From Nodosilinea sp. PGN35 (GTDB lineage Bacteria; Cyanobacteriota; Cyanobacteriia; Phormidesmidales; Phormidesmidaceae): DNA of 64,000 bases. The stretch spans positions 148,434 to 212,433 of the forward strand of contig NZ_JAQKQJ010000009.1 of the NCBI RefSeq assembly GCF_029109325.1, read 5' to 3'. Numbering within the stretch: the stretch's first letter is position 1; each line of letters starts with the position of its first letter. Shown here one piece after another: positions 35,036 to 44,274 of this stretch. The notes beneath the pieces are model-generated. The model was not told the origin of the DNA. It made no database searches and saw only the letters and a list, made by a program, of their open reading frames with translations. The translations under genes and the position numbers were made by a program.

Positions 35036-35065
35036 TAGAAACGTTTGCACGTGCAAACGTTTCTA
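35036..35065. repeat. 30-bp perfect palindrome after glmS (AACGTT group)
   Basis: TAGAAACGTTTGCAC and its exact complement meet at the centre (35050/35051). It differs from the AACGTTTGAACGTT copies by a central TGCACGTGCA. It lies in the ~325-bp gap between glmS and the CHAT gene; nothing else is seen there apart from the promoter side of the latter. Confidence 0.75.
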
Positions 35066-35247
35066 GAAAAATTGTCCTAACCAGACTGGCTACAGCTATA
35101 TCTAATGCCACAAGGTCACAGGCTGTCTGGGAGCAGAAGTGGCGCTAAAAACCTAAAATTTTAGAAATAAATTGCCTGTGCCTTCCGTTTTTCAACTATA
35201 TGAAGTGTAGGTTCCCTGAAAGTCCCTACCTTCACAAAATTTTTACA

Positions 35248-38200
35248 ATGCGTGCATCTACGAAGCTTCTGGTCTCAGCTAAGCTGCTGTTGCTGATGTC
35301 AATTGTGGGGATAATTCCAGCGATGGGCTCCCCAAATAGTCTAAATGGGCTGTTGGCCCGTGTTCAGACCACTCAAAACCAGCTGAAACAGGACGAATCT
35401 GAGGAACCGCAACCTGCACCCGAACTGGAAGCCGCGCCGCCCGCTCCCGAGCCCCCACCGCCACAGCCCGAGCCCCCACCGCCACAACCTGAGCCCGAGC
35501 CCGAACCCTCAGTGCCGCAACCTGAGCCCGAGCCCCCACCGCCCGCTCCCGAGCCCGAGCCCTCAGTGCCGCAACCTGAGGCGGGGCAGCCGCAACCCAC
35601 TCCACCTACCCCAGAGCCTGAAGCAGAGAATCTACCTACACAAGAGCTGAGCCCAGCTCCTCAACTGCCTCAACCCGAACCGGAGGCCGAGCCGCCGCAA
35701 CCTACTCCGTCTGCTCCAGAGGTCGAGGCGGAGCAGCCGCAACCCACTTCACCGGCCCCAGAGCCTGAAGCTCAGCAACCATCAAGTCCGCCGAACCCAT
35801 CGGTTGAGCCTGCGCCGCCACAGCCCAGTCTGCCCAGCCCAGAGGCTGAACCTGCGCAACAGCCCCCACCGCTATCCGATCGGCAACGGCCATCGTCTCC
35901 TAGCCAGCAGCAACAGTTGATTAGGGAAAGCGCCGACCAACTGTGGCAACAAGGAAATGCAGAATATGCGGCGGGCCGATTGCCCATGGCGCTGCAATTG
36001 TGGAGGCAGGCACGCCAAAGGTATTACTTCATTGGCGATCGCGATGGAGAAGCCCGCAGTTTGACCAGTATCGCCATGGCCAATCAAGCCATGGCCAATC
36101 AACTGTGGCAACAAGGAAACGAACAATATACGGCGGGCCAGTTTCGCGAGGCGATGCAATCGTGGTCTGCCGCACGGCAGCGGTATCGCTATATTGGCGA
36201 TCGCGCCGGAGAAGCCCGCAGCTTAACCGGTATCGGCCTTGCCCATGTCGCCTTAGGTCAGTACCAGTTTGCCACCAACTCTGGTCAAGAGGCGCTGTCC
36301 CTGGCCCGCGAGGTGGGCGATCGCCCCCTGGAATTCAATGCATTAAGGCTTTTGGGCGACGCCAATTACCAGTACTATCTTGCAAATCGCGACAGTGATC
36401 AAAGCTCTGATAGATCTGTGGTAGCTATCAGCAACTATCAGGACGCTTTGAAGATTGCCCAAGCCCTGGGCGATCGAGTGAAGGAACGCCAAGTCTTAGA
36501 TATCTTAGGCCGTATCACTCTCAGCAAAAACCGATATGAGCAGGCCGCTGGCTACTACCAGCAAGCCCTAGCCATCGATCAACAAACTGGCGATCGCCAG
36601 GCAGAATCGCAAACGCTGAGGGGGTTAGGTAGTGCCTACCTTGGGCTCGGCAACTATCAAGAAGCAATTGATCAATACCAGCAAGCCTTATCCATCCATC
36701 GAGAACTTGATGATCCCCAAGGGAAAACGTCGATTTTGCAGGGATTGGGTAATGCTTACGCAGGGCAAAACCAATATGAGAAGGCAATTGATAGCTACCG
36801 ACAGGCCTTAGAGCTGGTTCGGCAGTCGGATAATCGCACACTTGAAGTAGAAGTTTTGAATGACTTAGGTCGCACTTATTCCAGTGCGGAGCAGTATCAG
36901 CAAGCGGTTGAGAGCTATCAAGACGTTGTCACGATTGCCCGTGAGTCGAGAAACCGTGGGTGGGAACGCCGGGCTCTCCTAGACCTGGGGGATAGTCATA
37001 TCAAATTGAGTAACTACCAACTCGCAACTGACTCTTACCAGAGGGTTTTAGAGATGACCTACTGGCGGCAGGAAGGGGATCAAGCCGCCAGGGTGCTGGG
37101 TCGGTTGGGCTTAGCCAATGTCTATGCTTCTCAAGGGCAGTATCAGCAGGCGACGGAACAGCTTAACCACGTCAACAACTTTTGGGCTCTGGGTGAGAAC
37201 AATAGCCCTCTGCGAGCTGAGATATCGCAGCGCTTTGGCGATGTCTATTTCAGTTTAGGGCAGTACCAGCAGGCGATCGAGGCCTACAGGCGTGGTCTGG
37301 ATGTGGCCCGGCAAAATGGCAACCTTGCGATCGCAGCCGCCAGCCTGGAAGGGTTAGGCAACACCTACAACAGCCTGGGGCAAGCTGCTGAAGCAGAGCG
37401 CTACCGCCAAGAAGCCAGGACGGTTTATGGGCAACTGGGTACCTTTGCCGCAAATCCAGAGACGGCCTTAACCAGGGCCAGGGCGGCGGGCAATCGAGCT
37501 GAGGAGAGTAGACTCTTAATCAGCCTGGGCGATACCTCTGTAAATCAGGAGCAATACCAAGAGGCGATCGCGGCCTACATAGAAGGCTTGAGCATTGCCC
37601 GCGACATTGGCATTCGCCGTGAGGAAAGCCTGGCACTGGTGGGTCTAGGAGACACTTACCAAGGCTTAGCCGATTACCCGCAAGCTCTTGAGTTCTATCA
37701 GGAGGGTTTAGCCGCAGCCCGCGAGATCGGGCTACGGGAGGTAGAGGCTCGCACCCTGAACAGTCTGGGCTGGCTCCATTTGAACCAGGGGGCTGTGGCC
37801 GAGGCGGAGACTTACCTGGCTGGGGCTGTTGCGGTGTTCGACAGCCTCCGCGATACGGCGCTTGCCGACGCCTACAAAGTCAGTTTGTTTGAGCGGCAGG
37901 TCAGTGCCTACAAAGGGCTAGAGCAAACCTACATTCTGCAAGAAAAGCCAGAGGCCGCCCTGGAAGCGGCGGAACGGGGCCGCGCCCGAGCCTTCATCGA
38001 CATGCTGGCCCAAAACGTATCGAGTCAGCAAACGGAGGCATTTTCAGCAGCGCCCCCCAACTTGGCCGCGATTCAAGCCATTGCCCGTACCGAGCGGAGC
38101 GTACTGGTGCAGTATTCATTCATAGAGACCGGCCCAGATAGCCCCAAGCTCTACATTTGGGTCGTGCAACCCAGCGGCCAGCTCGATTTTCGCACCGTCG

Positions 38201-39207
38201 AACTAACCACCGCCACCGCTGACCTAGCCAATCTGGTGACCAACAGCCGCGAGGCCATGGGGGTTCGCGGGCGGGGCGGGTTTGAGATCGCCCTCAGCAG
38301 CGAGCCCACCACAACCAATCAGCAGCTCCGCCAGCTGCACCAGCTGTTGATCGCGCCGATCGCCGATCTGCTGCCCACCAATCCCAGAGACCGGGTCGTG
38401 TTTATCCCCCAGGGGCCACTGTTTTTGGTGCCGTTTGCGGCTTTGCAGAATGAAGCGGGGGAGTATTTGATCGAGCACCACACCATCCTGACCGCCCCTT
38501 CCATTCAGGCCCTGGCCCTCAGCCGCCAGCAGCGAGCCCCCCGCCGCATTGGCAGCACCTACACGCCCCAAAAGCTGCTGCTCGTCGGCAACCCGACCAT
38601 GCCTCCGGTGTGGAATCCTGATACTGGCCAGAGGTCGCCCCTATCACCACTACCGGGGTCTGAACGAGAGGTGGTTGAAATCGCCACCACCTACCGAGCG
38701 GAGGCGTTGGTCGGTGCAAACGCTACCGAAGCCATCGTCAAGCAGCGCATTGGCGACGCGATGGTGGTGCATCTGGCCACCCACGGCCTGCTGGAATATG
38801 GCGATCCGCAAAGCTCCAGCGGGCAGGATGTGCCGGGGGCGATCGCCCTGGCCCCCGGCAATGGCGAAGACGGACTGCTCACCGCCGCCGAAATTTTAGA
38901 AGACATTCAGCTCAGTGCCGAAATCGTGGTGCTGAGCGCCTGCGACACCGGGCGGGGCGACATTACCGGCGATGGGGTGATTGGTCTGTCGCGATCGCTG
39001 ATGGCAGCCGGTACCCCCACCGTGATTGTCTCCCTCTGGGCGGTGCCCGATGCCCCCACCGCCCAGCTGATGATGTCGTTCTACCGCAAACTGCTGCAAG
39101 AAGAAACCCGCGATCAGGCCCTGCGGCAGGCCATGTTGCAAACCATGCAGACGCACCCCAACCCTGCCGACTGGGCCGCATTCACCTTCATCGGGCTGGG
39201 GGAATAG
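35248..39207 (+). CDS. Exported TPR-CHAT caspase-like protease
   Basis: 1319 residues from the ATG at 35248. An ATG at 35200 is in frame, but a signal peptide (LLVSAKLLLLMSIVGIIPAM, cut near residue 30) starts properly only at 35248. Residues ~50-210 are a Pro/Glu-rich linker (PEPPPPQPEPEPEPSVPQPE repeats). Residues ~215-890 are about fifteen TPR/Kinesin-light-chain units. Residues ~960-1319 are a CHAT domain with His1179 (MVVHLATHGLLE) and Cys1232 (IVVLSACDTGRGD), then GLSRSLMAAGTPTVIVSLWA. The dyad is intact, so it is a predicted cysteine protease outside the cytoplasm. CHAT proteins are known elsewhere as effectors of cell-death or immune systems. It heads a four-gene codirectional cluster. 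Confidence 0.9.
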   Translation: MRASTKLLVSAKLLLLMSIVGIIPAMGSPNSLNGLLARVQTTQNQLKQDESEEPQPAPELEAAPPAPEPPPPQPEPPPPQPEPEPEPSVPQPEPEPPPPAPEPEPSVPQPEAGQPQPTPPTPEPEAENLPTQELSPAPQLPQPEPEAEPPQPTPSAPEVEAEQPQPTSPAPEPEAQQPSSPPNPSVEPAPPQPSLPSPEAEPAQQPPPLSDRQRPSSPSQQQQLIRESADQLWQQGNAEYAAGRLPMALQLWRQARQRYYFIGDRDGEARSLTSIAMANQAMANQLWQQGNEQYTAGQFREAMQSWSAARQRYRYIGDRAGEARSLTGIGLAHVALGQYQFATNSGQEALSLAREVGDRPLEFNALRLLGDANYQYYLANRDSDQSSDRSVVAISNYQDALKIAQALGDRVKERQVLDILGRITLSKNRYEQAAGYYQQALAIDQQTGDRQAESQTLRGLGSAYLGLGNYQEAIDQYQQALSIHRELDDPQGKTSILQGLGNAYAGQNQYEKAIDSYRQALELVRQSDNRTLEVEVLNDLGRTYSSAEQYQQAVESYQDVVTIARESRNRGWERRALLDLGDSHIKLSNYQLATDSYQRVLEMTYWRQEGDQAARVLGRLGLANVYASQGQYQQATEQLNHVNNFWALGENNSPLRAEISQRFGDVYFSLGQYQQAIEAYRRGLDVARQNGNLAIAAASLEGLGNTYNSLGQAAEAERYRQEARTVYGQLGTFAANPETALTRARAAGNRAEESRLLISLGDTSVNQEQYQEAIAAYIEGLSIARDIGIRREESLALVGLGDTYQGLADYPQALEFYQEGLAAAREIGLREVEARTLNSLGWLHLNQGAVAEAETYLAGAVAVFDSLRDTALADAYKVSLFERQVSAYKGLEQTYILQEKPEAALEAAERGRARAFIDMLAQNVSSQQTEAFSAAPPNLAAIQAIARTERSVLVQYSFIETGPDSPKLYIWVVQPSGQLDFRTVELTTATADLANLVTNSREAMGVRGRGGFEIALSSEPTTTNQQLRQLHQLLIAPIADLLPTNPRDRVVFIPQGPLFLVPFAALQNEAGEYLIEHHTILTAPSIQALALSRQQRAPRRIGSTYTPQKLLLVGNPTMPPVWNPDTGQRSPLSPLPGSEREVVEIATTYRAEALVGANATEAIVKQRIGDAMVVHLATHGLLEYGDPQSSSGQDVPGAIALAPGNGEDGLLTAAEILEDIQLSAEIVVLSACDTGRGDITGDGVIGLSRSLMAAGTPTVIVSLWAVPDAPTAQLMMSFYRKLLQEETRDQALRQAMLQTMQTHPNPADWAAFTFIGLGE

Positions 39208-39308
39208 GGTGCAGCGAAATCACGGTTTGATCCACCACCCAATCGCTCATTCTTTCCGCCAGAGGATGCATTTCTCCGTAATTTAGACTGTCAGGGCAAG
39301 CATTACCT

Positions 39309-41543
39309 ATGGTCAATTTCAATCGTCGTCATTTCTTGCAGGGGGCCGCTGGGGCGCTGGGGGCCATTGGCCTCAGCCAGTTTGGGCTCGAGCGTCGCGC
39401 GGTTCGCTACGGCCAGGCTCTGGCCCAAAGCACCCCCCGCAAAGTGGCGCTGCTGGTGGGCATCAACGACTACCCGGCGCGGGAGCGGCTGTTTGGCCCG
39501 GTTACCGATGTCGAGTTGCAAAAGCAGCTACTCATTCACCGCTTTGGCTTTAACCCCAGCGATGTGCATACGCTGACCAACCAGCAGGCCACTCGCCAGG
39601 GCATTCTTGAAGCCTTTGATGAGTACTTGATTAAACAGGTGAACCCAGGCGATGTAGTGGTGTTTCACTACTCCGGCCACGGCGGCCAGGTGCAGGAGTA
39701 CGAGCGGATGCGATCGCAGCTTGATGCCGCCAACCGCGACTGCATTGATGCCAGCTGCCAAAATACCACTATCGTCCCTATCGACTACAGCAGCCGGGGA
39801 GAGGCCGTAGTCGATGACATCATGGGCCACACCCTGCTGCTGCTGCGATCGCTGGTGCCCAGCGAGAATCTCACCATGGTGCTCGACTGCTGCTACGCGG
39901 GCGGTGGCAAGCGGGGCAACGTGGTGATGCGATCGCGCCAGACCGATCTGACCGTCACCCGTGACAACGCTCCCCCGATTAGCCGCCTGGAAGACGAATA
40001 CCAGCAACAACTGCTCAGCCGTCTGGGGTGGAGCATTGAGCAGTATGTAGAGGCGATCAATTCCCCGGTCAGCAACGGCTTTGTGGTGACGTCCTCCAGG
40101 GCCAGTCAGCAGTCTGCCGACTACGCCTTCGACGGGTTCACGGCGGGGGCCTTCACCTACCTGCTGACCCAGCACCTCTGGCAAGACAGCCAGCCGCTGT
40201 CGGTGACCATTCCAACGGTGGCCAGCAGCACCACCAGCCTGTCGCGCCACGGCCAGATTCCAGAGTATGATCCCCAGGGCATTCCTCGGGTGGCCGAAAC
40301 CCCGGTCTACCACCTGTCGCCCGTATCTCCCCCCGCCGAGGCCATTCTGCTGGATGCGGCGGGCAACAAAGCCAATGGCGCGGTGCAGCTGTGGCTGGGC
40401 GGCCTCGACCCCATCAGCCTGGAATCGTTTAACAGCAATGCTGAGTTCACCCAGATCGACCAGGCGGGCAATGCCCTGGGCACGATTAAACTTCTGGGTC
40501 GCCATGGGCTAATCGCCACGGGGGAGTGGGTGGAGCGCCCGAACTCACGCGGCGGCGCTACACCTAGCCCCCTGCTGCAAGAGCGAGTGCGCGGCATTCC
40601 TGCGGTGATTACCCTGCGGGTGGGGCTTGACGACACCCTGAGCGAGGCCGAAAAGGCTACGGCTCAAGCGCTGTTGCAGGGCTTCAGCGCGATCGAGTGG
40701 ACGGGGGTGGATGGGCAGAGCACCAATCCCCCCCACGTGCTGCTGGGGCGCTACACCACAGCCATTGACGATCGCATGCGGCTGAGCGGCGTCTCGCGGC
40801 TGCCGACGATAGACAGCGTTGGGCTGTTTTCGGCCACTCAAGAACCGCTGCTGCTGAACTCGTTTAGTGAACCTGGCGAAACCGTTGCGGCAGCTTTGGG
40901 CCTGCGGCTCAAGGCTCCGCTGACCAGCCTGCTGATTGGCCGCATGCTGGCCCTGATGGTGAACCAAAACGCCTCGCAGCTCAAGGTCAGCCTGGCGCTT
41001 GAGCACGGTAGCTCGCGCAGCGGTACGGCCACTCGCGGCGGCAGCGACGACGCCATTCTCGTTCCCCGGCAGACTGCCCAGGGCATTGAGATAATTCCGG
41101 TCGGCGACGAAGTGACGATTCGGGTGGCCAACAATGAGCCCACCGACCTTCACATCGGGCTGCTGGTAATCGATGCGGCGGGGGAGGTCACTGTGCTGTT
41201 TCCGCCCGCCAGCGATGACGCCAGTGCCGACATTGTGCGGGCCGGTCGATCGCTGTCCCTGCCGAGGCTGAGGGCGGCTCCCCCCTACGGCATTACCCAA
41301 CTGCTGGTGATGGCCAGCAGTCAACCCTTGCAGAGCGCGCTCAGAACCCTGCGACGGATTGCCCCACAGGTGCGCGGCAGCGCCAGCGAAGCCTCTGCCG
41401 AAGAGGTGATGCGTGATATGTTTGGGGCCTTAGACAGTCGTCGCGGCAGCACCGATAGCAGTCTGCCTGCTGGCCCTCGCCTGATTGACGCGAGCACGGT
41501 GGCCGTGCTGTCGCTACTATTTGATGTCGTCTCCGCCACGTAG
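39309..41543 (+). CDS. Tat-type exported orthocaspase (peptidase C14)
   Basis: 744 residues. The N-terminus MVNFNRRHFLQGAAGALGAI has the twin Arg and FLxG of a Tat signal. The p20-like domain (~44-290) begins KVALLVGINDYPARERLFGP. The catalytic dyad is His124 in HYSGHGGQVQEY and Cys195 in MVLDCCYAGGGKRGN, with the conserved Arg-Asp in ANRDCIDAS. The C-terminal ~450 residues (SPPAEAILLDAAGNKANGAV onward) form two beta-rich domains; the second, EVTIRVANNEPTDLHIGLLV, resembles the DUF4384-type carriers of other cyanobacterial orthocaspases. Such enzymes cleave after Arg/Lys and can need calcium. It starts 101 bp after the CHAT gene. Confidence 0.92.
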   Translation: MVNFNRRHFLQGAAGALGAIGLSQFGLERRAVRYGQALAQSTPRKVALLVGINDYPARERLFGPVTDVELQKQLLIHRFGFNPSDVHTLTNQQATRQGILEAFDEYLIKQVNPGDVVVFHYSGHGGQVQEYERMRSQLDAANRDCIDASCQNTTIVPIDYSSRGEAVVDDIMGHTLLLLRSLVPSENLTMVLDCCYAGGGKRGNVVMRSRQTDLTVTRDNAPPISRLEDEYQQQLLSRLGWSIEQYVEAINSPVSNGFVVTSSRASQQSADYAFDGFTAGAFTYLLTQHLWQDSQPLSVTIPTVASSTTSLSRHGQIPEYDPQGIPRVAETPVYHLSPVSPPAEAILLDAAGNKANGAVQLWLGGLDPISLESFNSNAEFTQIDQAGNALGTIKLLGRHGLIATGEWVERPNSRGGATPSPLLQERVRGIPAVITLRVGLDDTLSEAEKATAQALLQGFSAIEWTGVDGQSTNPPHVLLGRYTTAIDDRMRLSGVSRLPTIDSVGLFSATQEPLLLNSFSEPGETVAAALGLRLKAPLTSLLIGRMLALMVNQNASQLKVSLALEHGSSRSGTATRGGSDDAILVPRQTAQGIEIIPVGDEVTIRVANNEPTDLHIGLLVIDAAGEVTVLFPPASDDASADIVRAGRSLSLPRLRAAPPYGITQLLVMASSQPLQSALRTLRRIAPQVRGSASEASAEEVMRDMFGALDSRRGSTDSSLPAGPRLIDASTVAVLSLLFDVVSAT

Positions 41544-41565
41544 TTCCCCTGCCCACCGTTCGTTC

Positions 41566-42846
41566 ATGGACACCGTGCATCCCCTCGAAAACGCCATAAA
41601 CGACTACCGCCAGTGGGTCAGCAAACTGGTGAATGATGCCGATGCCTGGAGCGAGGAAGCGGTGCTGGCGATGCTCCACAGCCGCGATCGCCTTCAGCAC
41701 CTGATCGACCAGCTGGCCGAAATGCCCGATCAGAACACCCTGCCGCCCCAGCTGTGGCTGGAACTGGCCGAGGCCGATGCCGATTTGGGCCGCCAGAGCG
41801 ATCGCCTGCGGGCCATACCCGCCCTGGCCGACTGGCGCAAAAGTGTGCAGCCACCCGAGCACCACTGGTGGTGGTACCCGCCTGAACCCCAACCGCCCAA
41901 GGAGGCTCTGGCCTGGCTGTGGGGCGGTCTCACCATCGCTATGCTGACCATTAGCCTGGCCCTGGCGCAGGATATTGCCAGCCGCTTCACCATTGACACG
42001 CCGGGGGTGTGGAGTTCGCTGGGGGCGATCGCCCCGGTCATTCTGACGCTATTTGCCAGCGGTGGTGCGCTAACCAAAGTGGGCCAGCAGCTCTTAGAAA
42101 GCGTGCTGGCCAGCCGCACCCCGGCTCGGCAAAACTGGGCCAAGATTAAACTTGCCCTGGCTTTTGCCCTGGCCCTGGGGCTGTTTTGCTTTCACTCCCT
42201 GGGGCTGCCCCGCATTGCCGCCGCCTACAACCAGCAGGGCGAAGAGCAGTACGAAACGGGCGACTGGGCCAGCGCCCAAAACAACTTTCAGCAGGCCCTC
42301 AGCCTCAAGCCCGACTACCCCGAGGCCCAGTTTAATCTGGGCGTGATGTACGAGGAGTACCAGCAGACCGACCGGGCCAGAACCGAATACCTCAAAGCGG
42401 TGCAGGCTGGCTACCTACCCGCCTACAACAACCTGGCTCACCTCTACCTCCAGCAAGACAACCCCGAAGCCGCTGTGCCCCTGCTGCGATCGGCCCTCAG
42501 CAGCCCTGGCCTGAGCCAGCAGCAGCCGGAGCTACAGTACACCCTGCACAAAAACCTGGGCCAGGTGCGCCTGGCCCAGGAGCGCTATGCCGAGGCCGAA
42601 ACGGCCCTGCTAGAGGCCATTGCCATCGGCCAAGAGCTAGAGCGCCCCCGCCCCGATGCCTACTGCCTGCTGGCCCAGGTGCTGGCCCAGTCGCCGCCCC
42701 CCGCCAACTCGCCCCTGCCCACCGCTAGAGCCGCCTGGGAAAGCTGCCTGCGCTACGCCGATCGCCCCGAATACGACGCCTGGGAAGGCATGGCCCGCCA
42801 AGCTTTGACACAACCGGAGAATGTGTATGACGCAGCCCCACCGTAG
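41566..42846 (+). CDS. Membrane protein with C-terminal TPR domain
   Basis: 426 residues from the ATG at 41566; upstream in-frame codons lie inside the caspase gene. Residues 1-110 are a soluble helical domain (LENAINDYRQWVSKLVNDAD, ending in HHWWWYPPEPQPP). Three membrane helices follow (LAWLWGGLTIAMLTISLALA; WSSLGAIAPVILTLFASGGA; IKLALAFALALGLFCFHSLG). Then come 4-5 TPRs (YETGDWASAQNNFQQALSLK, YQQTDRARTEYLKAVQAGYL, ERYAEAETALLEAIAIGQEL). With three helices, the N-terminal domain and the TPR domain lie on opposite sides of the membrane. It begins 22 bp after the orthocaspase and overlaps the next gene by 20 bp, so all three are one operon. It could connect the proteases to the cell interior. 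Confidence 0.82.
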   Translation: MDTVHPLENAINDYRQWVSKLVNDADAWSEEAVLAMLHSRDRLQHLIDQLAEMPDQNTLPPQLWLELAEADADLGRQSDRLRAIPALADWRKSVQPPEHHWWWYPPEPQPPKEALAWLWGGLTIAMLTISLALAQDIASRFTIDTPGVWSSLGAIAPVILTLFASGGALTKVGQQLLESVLASRTPARQNWAKIKLALAFALALGLFCFHSLGLPRIAAAYNQQGEEQYETGDWASAQNNFQQALSLKPDYPEAQFNLGVMYEEYQQTDRARTEYLKAVQAGYLPAYNNLAHLYLQQDNPEAAVPLLRSALSSPGLSQQQPELQYTLHKNLGQVRLAQERYAEAETALLEAIAIGQELERPRPDAYCLLAQVLAQSPPPANSPLPTARAAWESCLRYADRPEYDAWEGMARQALTQPENVYDAAPP

Positions 42847-43912
42847 TCTTAGCAACAGTCTGAGCAACAGGTTGCTGCTGACGCTGGCTGGCCTGGGTAT
42901 CGGCTGGTTCCCTACCGCCGCCCACGCTGGTCTGGCCCGCATTGTGACCGTCAGCGGTAGCGTACAGCTGCGGCGCGAAGCCTGGAGCGACTTTCGCCCC
43001 GCCAACCCCGGCACGGCGCTGTACGGCCCCGACCTGTTGCAGCCTGTTCGCGGCAGCCGAATTTTGGTCATTTGCCCCAGCGGCAGCCAGTGGGTTGTGC
43101 CCGCTGGCACGATTTCTGCGGTCAACAACGGCTGCCCCGGCACGCCGAGAGCCCTCAAACCCCAGTTCGGCATTGGCGATCTGCGCGGCGGCAGCGACCC
43201 GGCTATTCCCTACATCATTGCGCCCCGGCTCAATACGGTGCTTTCGCCCATGCCAACCCTGCGCTGGAACTCGGTGGCAGGGGCTGAAACCTACCGAGTC
43301 TCGCTGCAAACCCGTCGTGGGCCGCTGTGGGAACTCGAAACCGATCAGGCCGCCATACCCTACCCCGACGACCAGCCGCCGCTGACGCCGGGCACCCTCT
43401 ACACCCTGGTGGTCGAGGCCGAGTCTGGGGCTAGCTCCACCGACGACCCGCCCGCGCTGCGGTTTAATTTGCTGACGGGCGATCGCGCCGAAGCCGCCCA
43501 AACCGACATCGCCGCCGTCGAGGCGATGGAGCTGCCCGACATGGTAAAAACGCTGATTTTGGTGGAGGATGTCTACCCCCGCTACGAACTCACCGCAGCC
43601 GCCATTGAGGCCCTGGAGGGGCTGGTGACCGCTGGCTGTGAAACCGCCAAAGTACGGCGACTGCTGGGCGATCTCTACCTCAAAAGCGGCCTGCGCCTGC
43701 TGGCGGAGCAGAACTACGAAACAGCCCTGGCCCTGGCCTTGGCGACGGACAATCTGGAAGAGCAGGTGCTGGCCCAGTACGGCCTGGGCACGCTCTACGC
43801 TCGGGTGGAGGAACCCGAGAAGGCGACCGAATACCTGGAGGCAGCCCAGGCGGGTGCCCTGGCGCTGGGAGATACCACCCTGGCGGCAGACATTGCAGCT
43901 GAGCTGCCGTAG
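42827..43912 (+). CDS. Exported FecR-like / TPR protein
   Basis: 361 residues from the ATG at 42827 (ATG 42821 also in frame). A signal peptide (RLLLTLAGLGIGWFPTAAHA) is followed by a FecR-like beta domain (ARIVTVSGSVQLRREAWSDF and GPDLLQPVRGSRILVICPSG), then a fibronectin-like block (TLRWNSVAGAETYRVSLQTR) and a C-terminal helical region with TPR character (SGLRLLAEQNYETALALALA). FecR domains sense stress or ligands at the cell surface. Here the protein lacks a membrane helix after the signal peptide, so it is probably soluble in the periplasm. It is the last gene of the CHAT-orthocaspase operon, overlapping its predecessor by 20 bp. Confidence 0.8.
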   Translation: MTQPHRSLSNSLSNRLLLTLAGLGIGWFPTAAHAGLARIVTVSGSVQLRREAWSDFRPANPGTALYGPDLLQPVRGSRILVICPSGSQWVVPAGTISAVNNGCPGTPRALKPQFGIGDLRGGSDPAIPYIIAPRLNTVLSPMPTLRWNSVAGAETYRVSLQTRRGPLWELETDQAAIPYPDDQPPLTPGTLYTLVVEAESGASSTDDPPALRFNLLTGDRAEAAQTDIAAVEAMELPDMVKTLILVEDVYPRYELTAAAIEALEGLVTAGCETAKVRRLLGDLYLKSGLRLLAEQNYETALALALATDNLEEQVLAQYGLGTLYARVEEPEKATEYLEAAQAGALALGDTTLAADIAAELP

Positions 43913-43916
43913 GGGC

Positions 43917-44009
43917 GTGGCGAAGATACCCCCAGCTAATGTGCGGGTTTTTGGCTCTGTAGCCCGTGGGGAAGCCCGTACCAACAGTGCAGGCAGTCCA
44001 ATGCATTGA
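43917..44009 (+). pseudogene. MNT nucleotidyltransferase (antitoxin) fragment
   Basis: From a GTG at 43917 the frame reads VAKIPPANVRVFGSVARGEA followed by RTNSAGSPMH and stop. V-R-V-F-G-S-V-A-R-G-E-A is the diagnostic first motif of minimal nucleotidyltransferases, which normally continue with a D-x-D-hydrophobic metal site that is absent here. It is the stump of the antitoxin half of an MNT-HEPN pair. The HEPN remains follow. Confidence 0.75.
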
Positions 44010-44017
44010 GGGCAGAG

Positions 44018-44152
44018 AATTTAGATATTCGTTGGAGACAAATAGCTGGCTTGCGAGCCATGGTGATTCATAAATATGCGCAGGTTAATTTAACCCAGGG
44101 TTTAGCATATTCTGGAGCAAGATTTGCCGCTTTTGAGAAGTTGTATTGGTGA
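44018..44152 (+). pseudogene. HEPN (DUF86-type) toxin fragment
   Basis: In an open frame from 44018: NLDIRWRQIAGLRAMVIHKY, AQVNLTQGLAYSGARFAAFE, KLYW, stop. The I-x-W-R-x-I-A-G-L-R-x-x-x-x-H-x-Y pattern is the active-site block of HEPN/DUF86 RNase toxins (R-x4-6-H). Here it is R-A-M-V-I-H. The N-terminal two thirds and the start are missing. Together with the MNT stump it shows a decayed MNT-HEPN toxin-antitoxin pair. Confidence 0.7.
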
Positions 44153-44274
44153 GCTGTGAGCTAGGCTGGGCGAGGTTTCACAGGCTTTTTGCTCAATTGT
44201 TATTAGCCTCAGGACACGGCCAAAAGCGTAACGTTAGAATAGGGGTTATTGTCGTCTGCCTCTACCGTTCAGCC

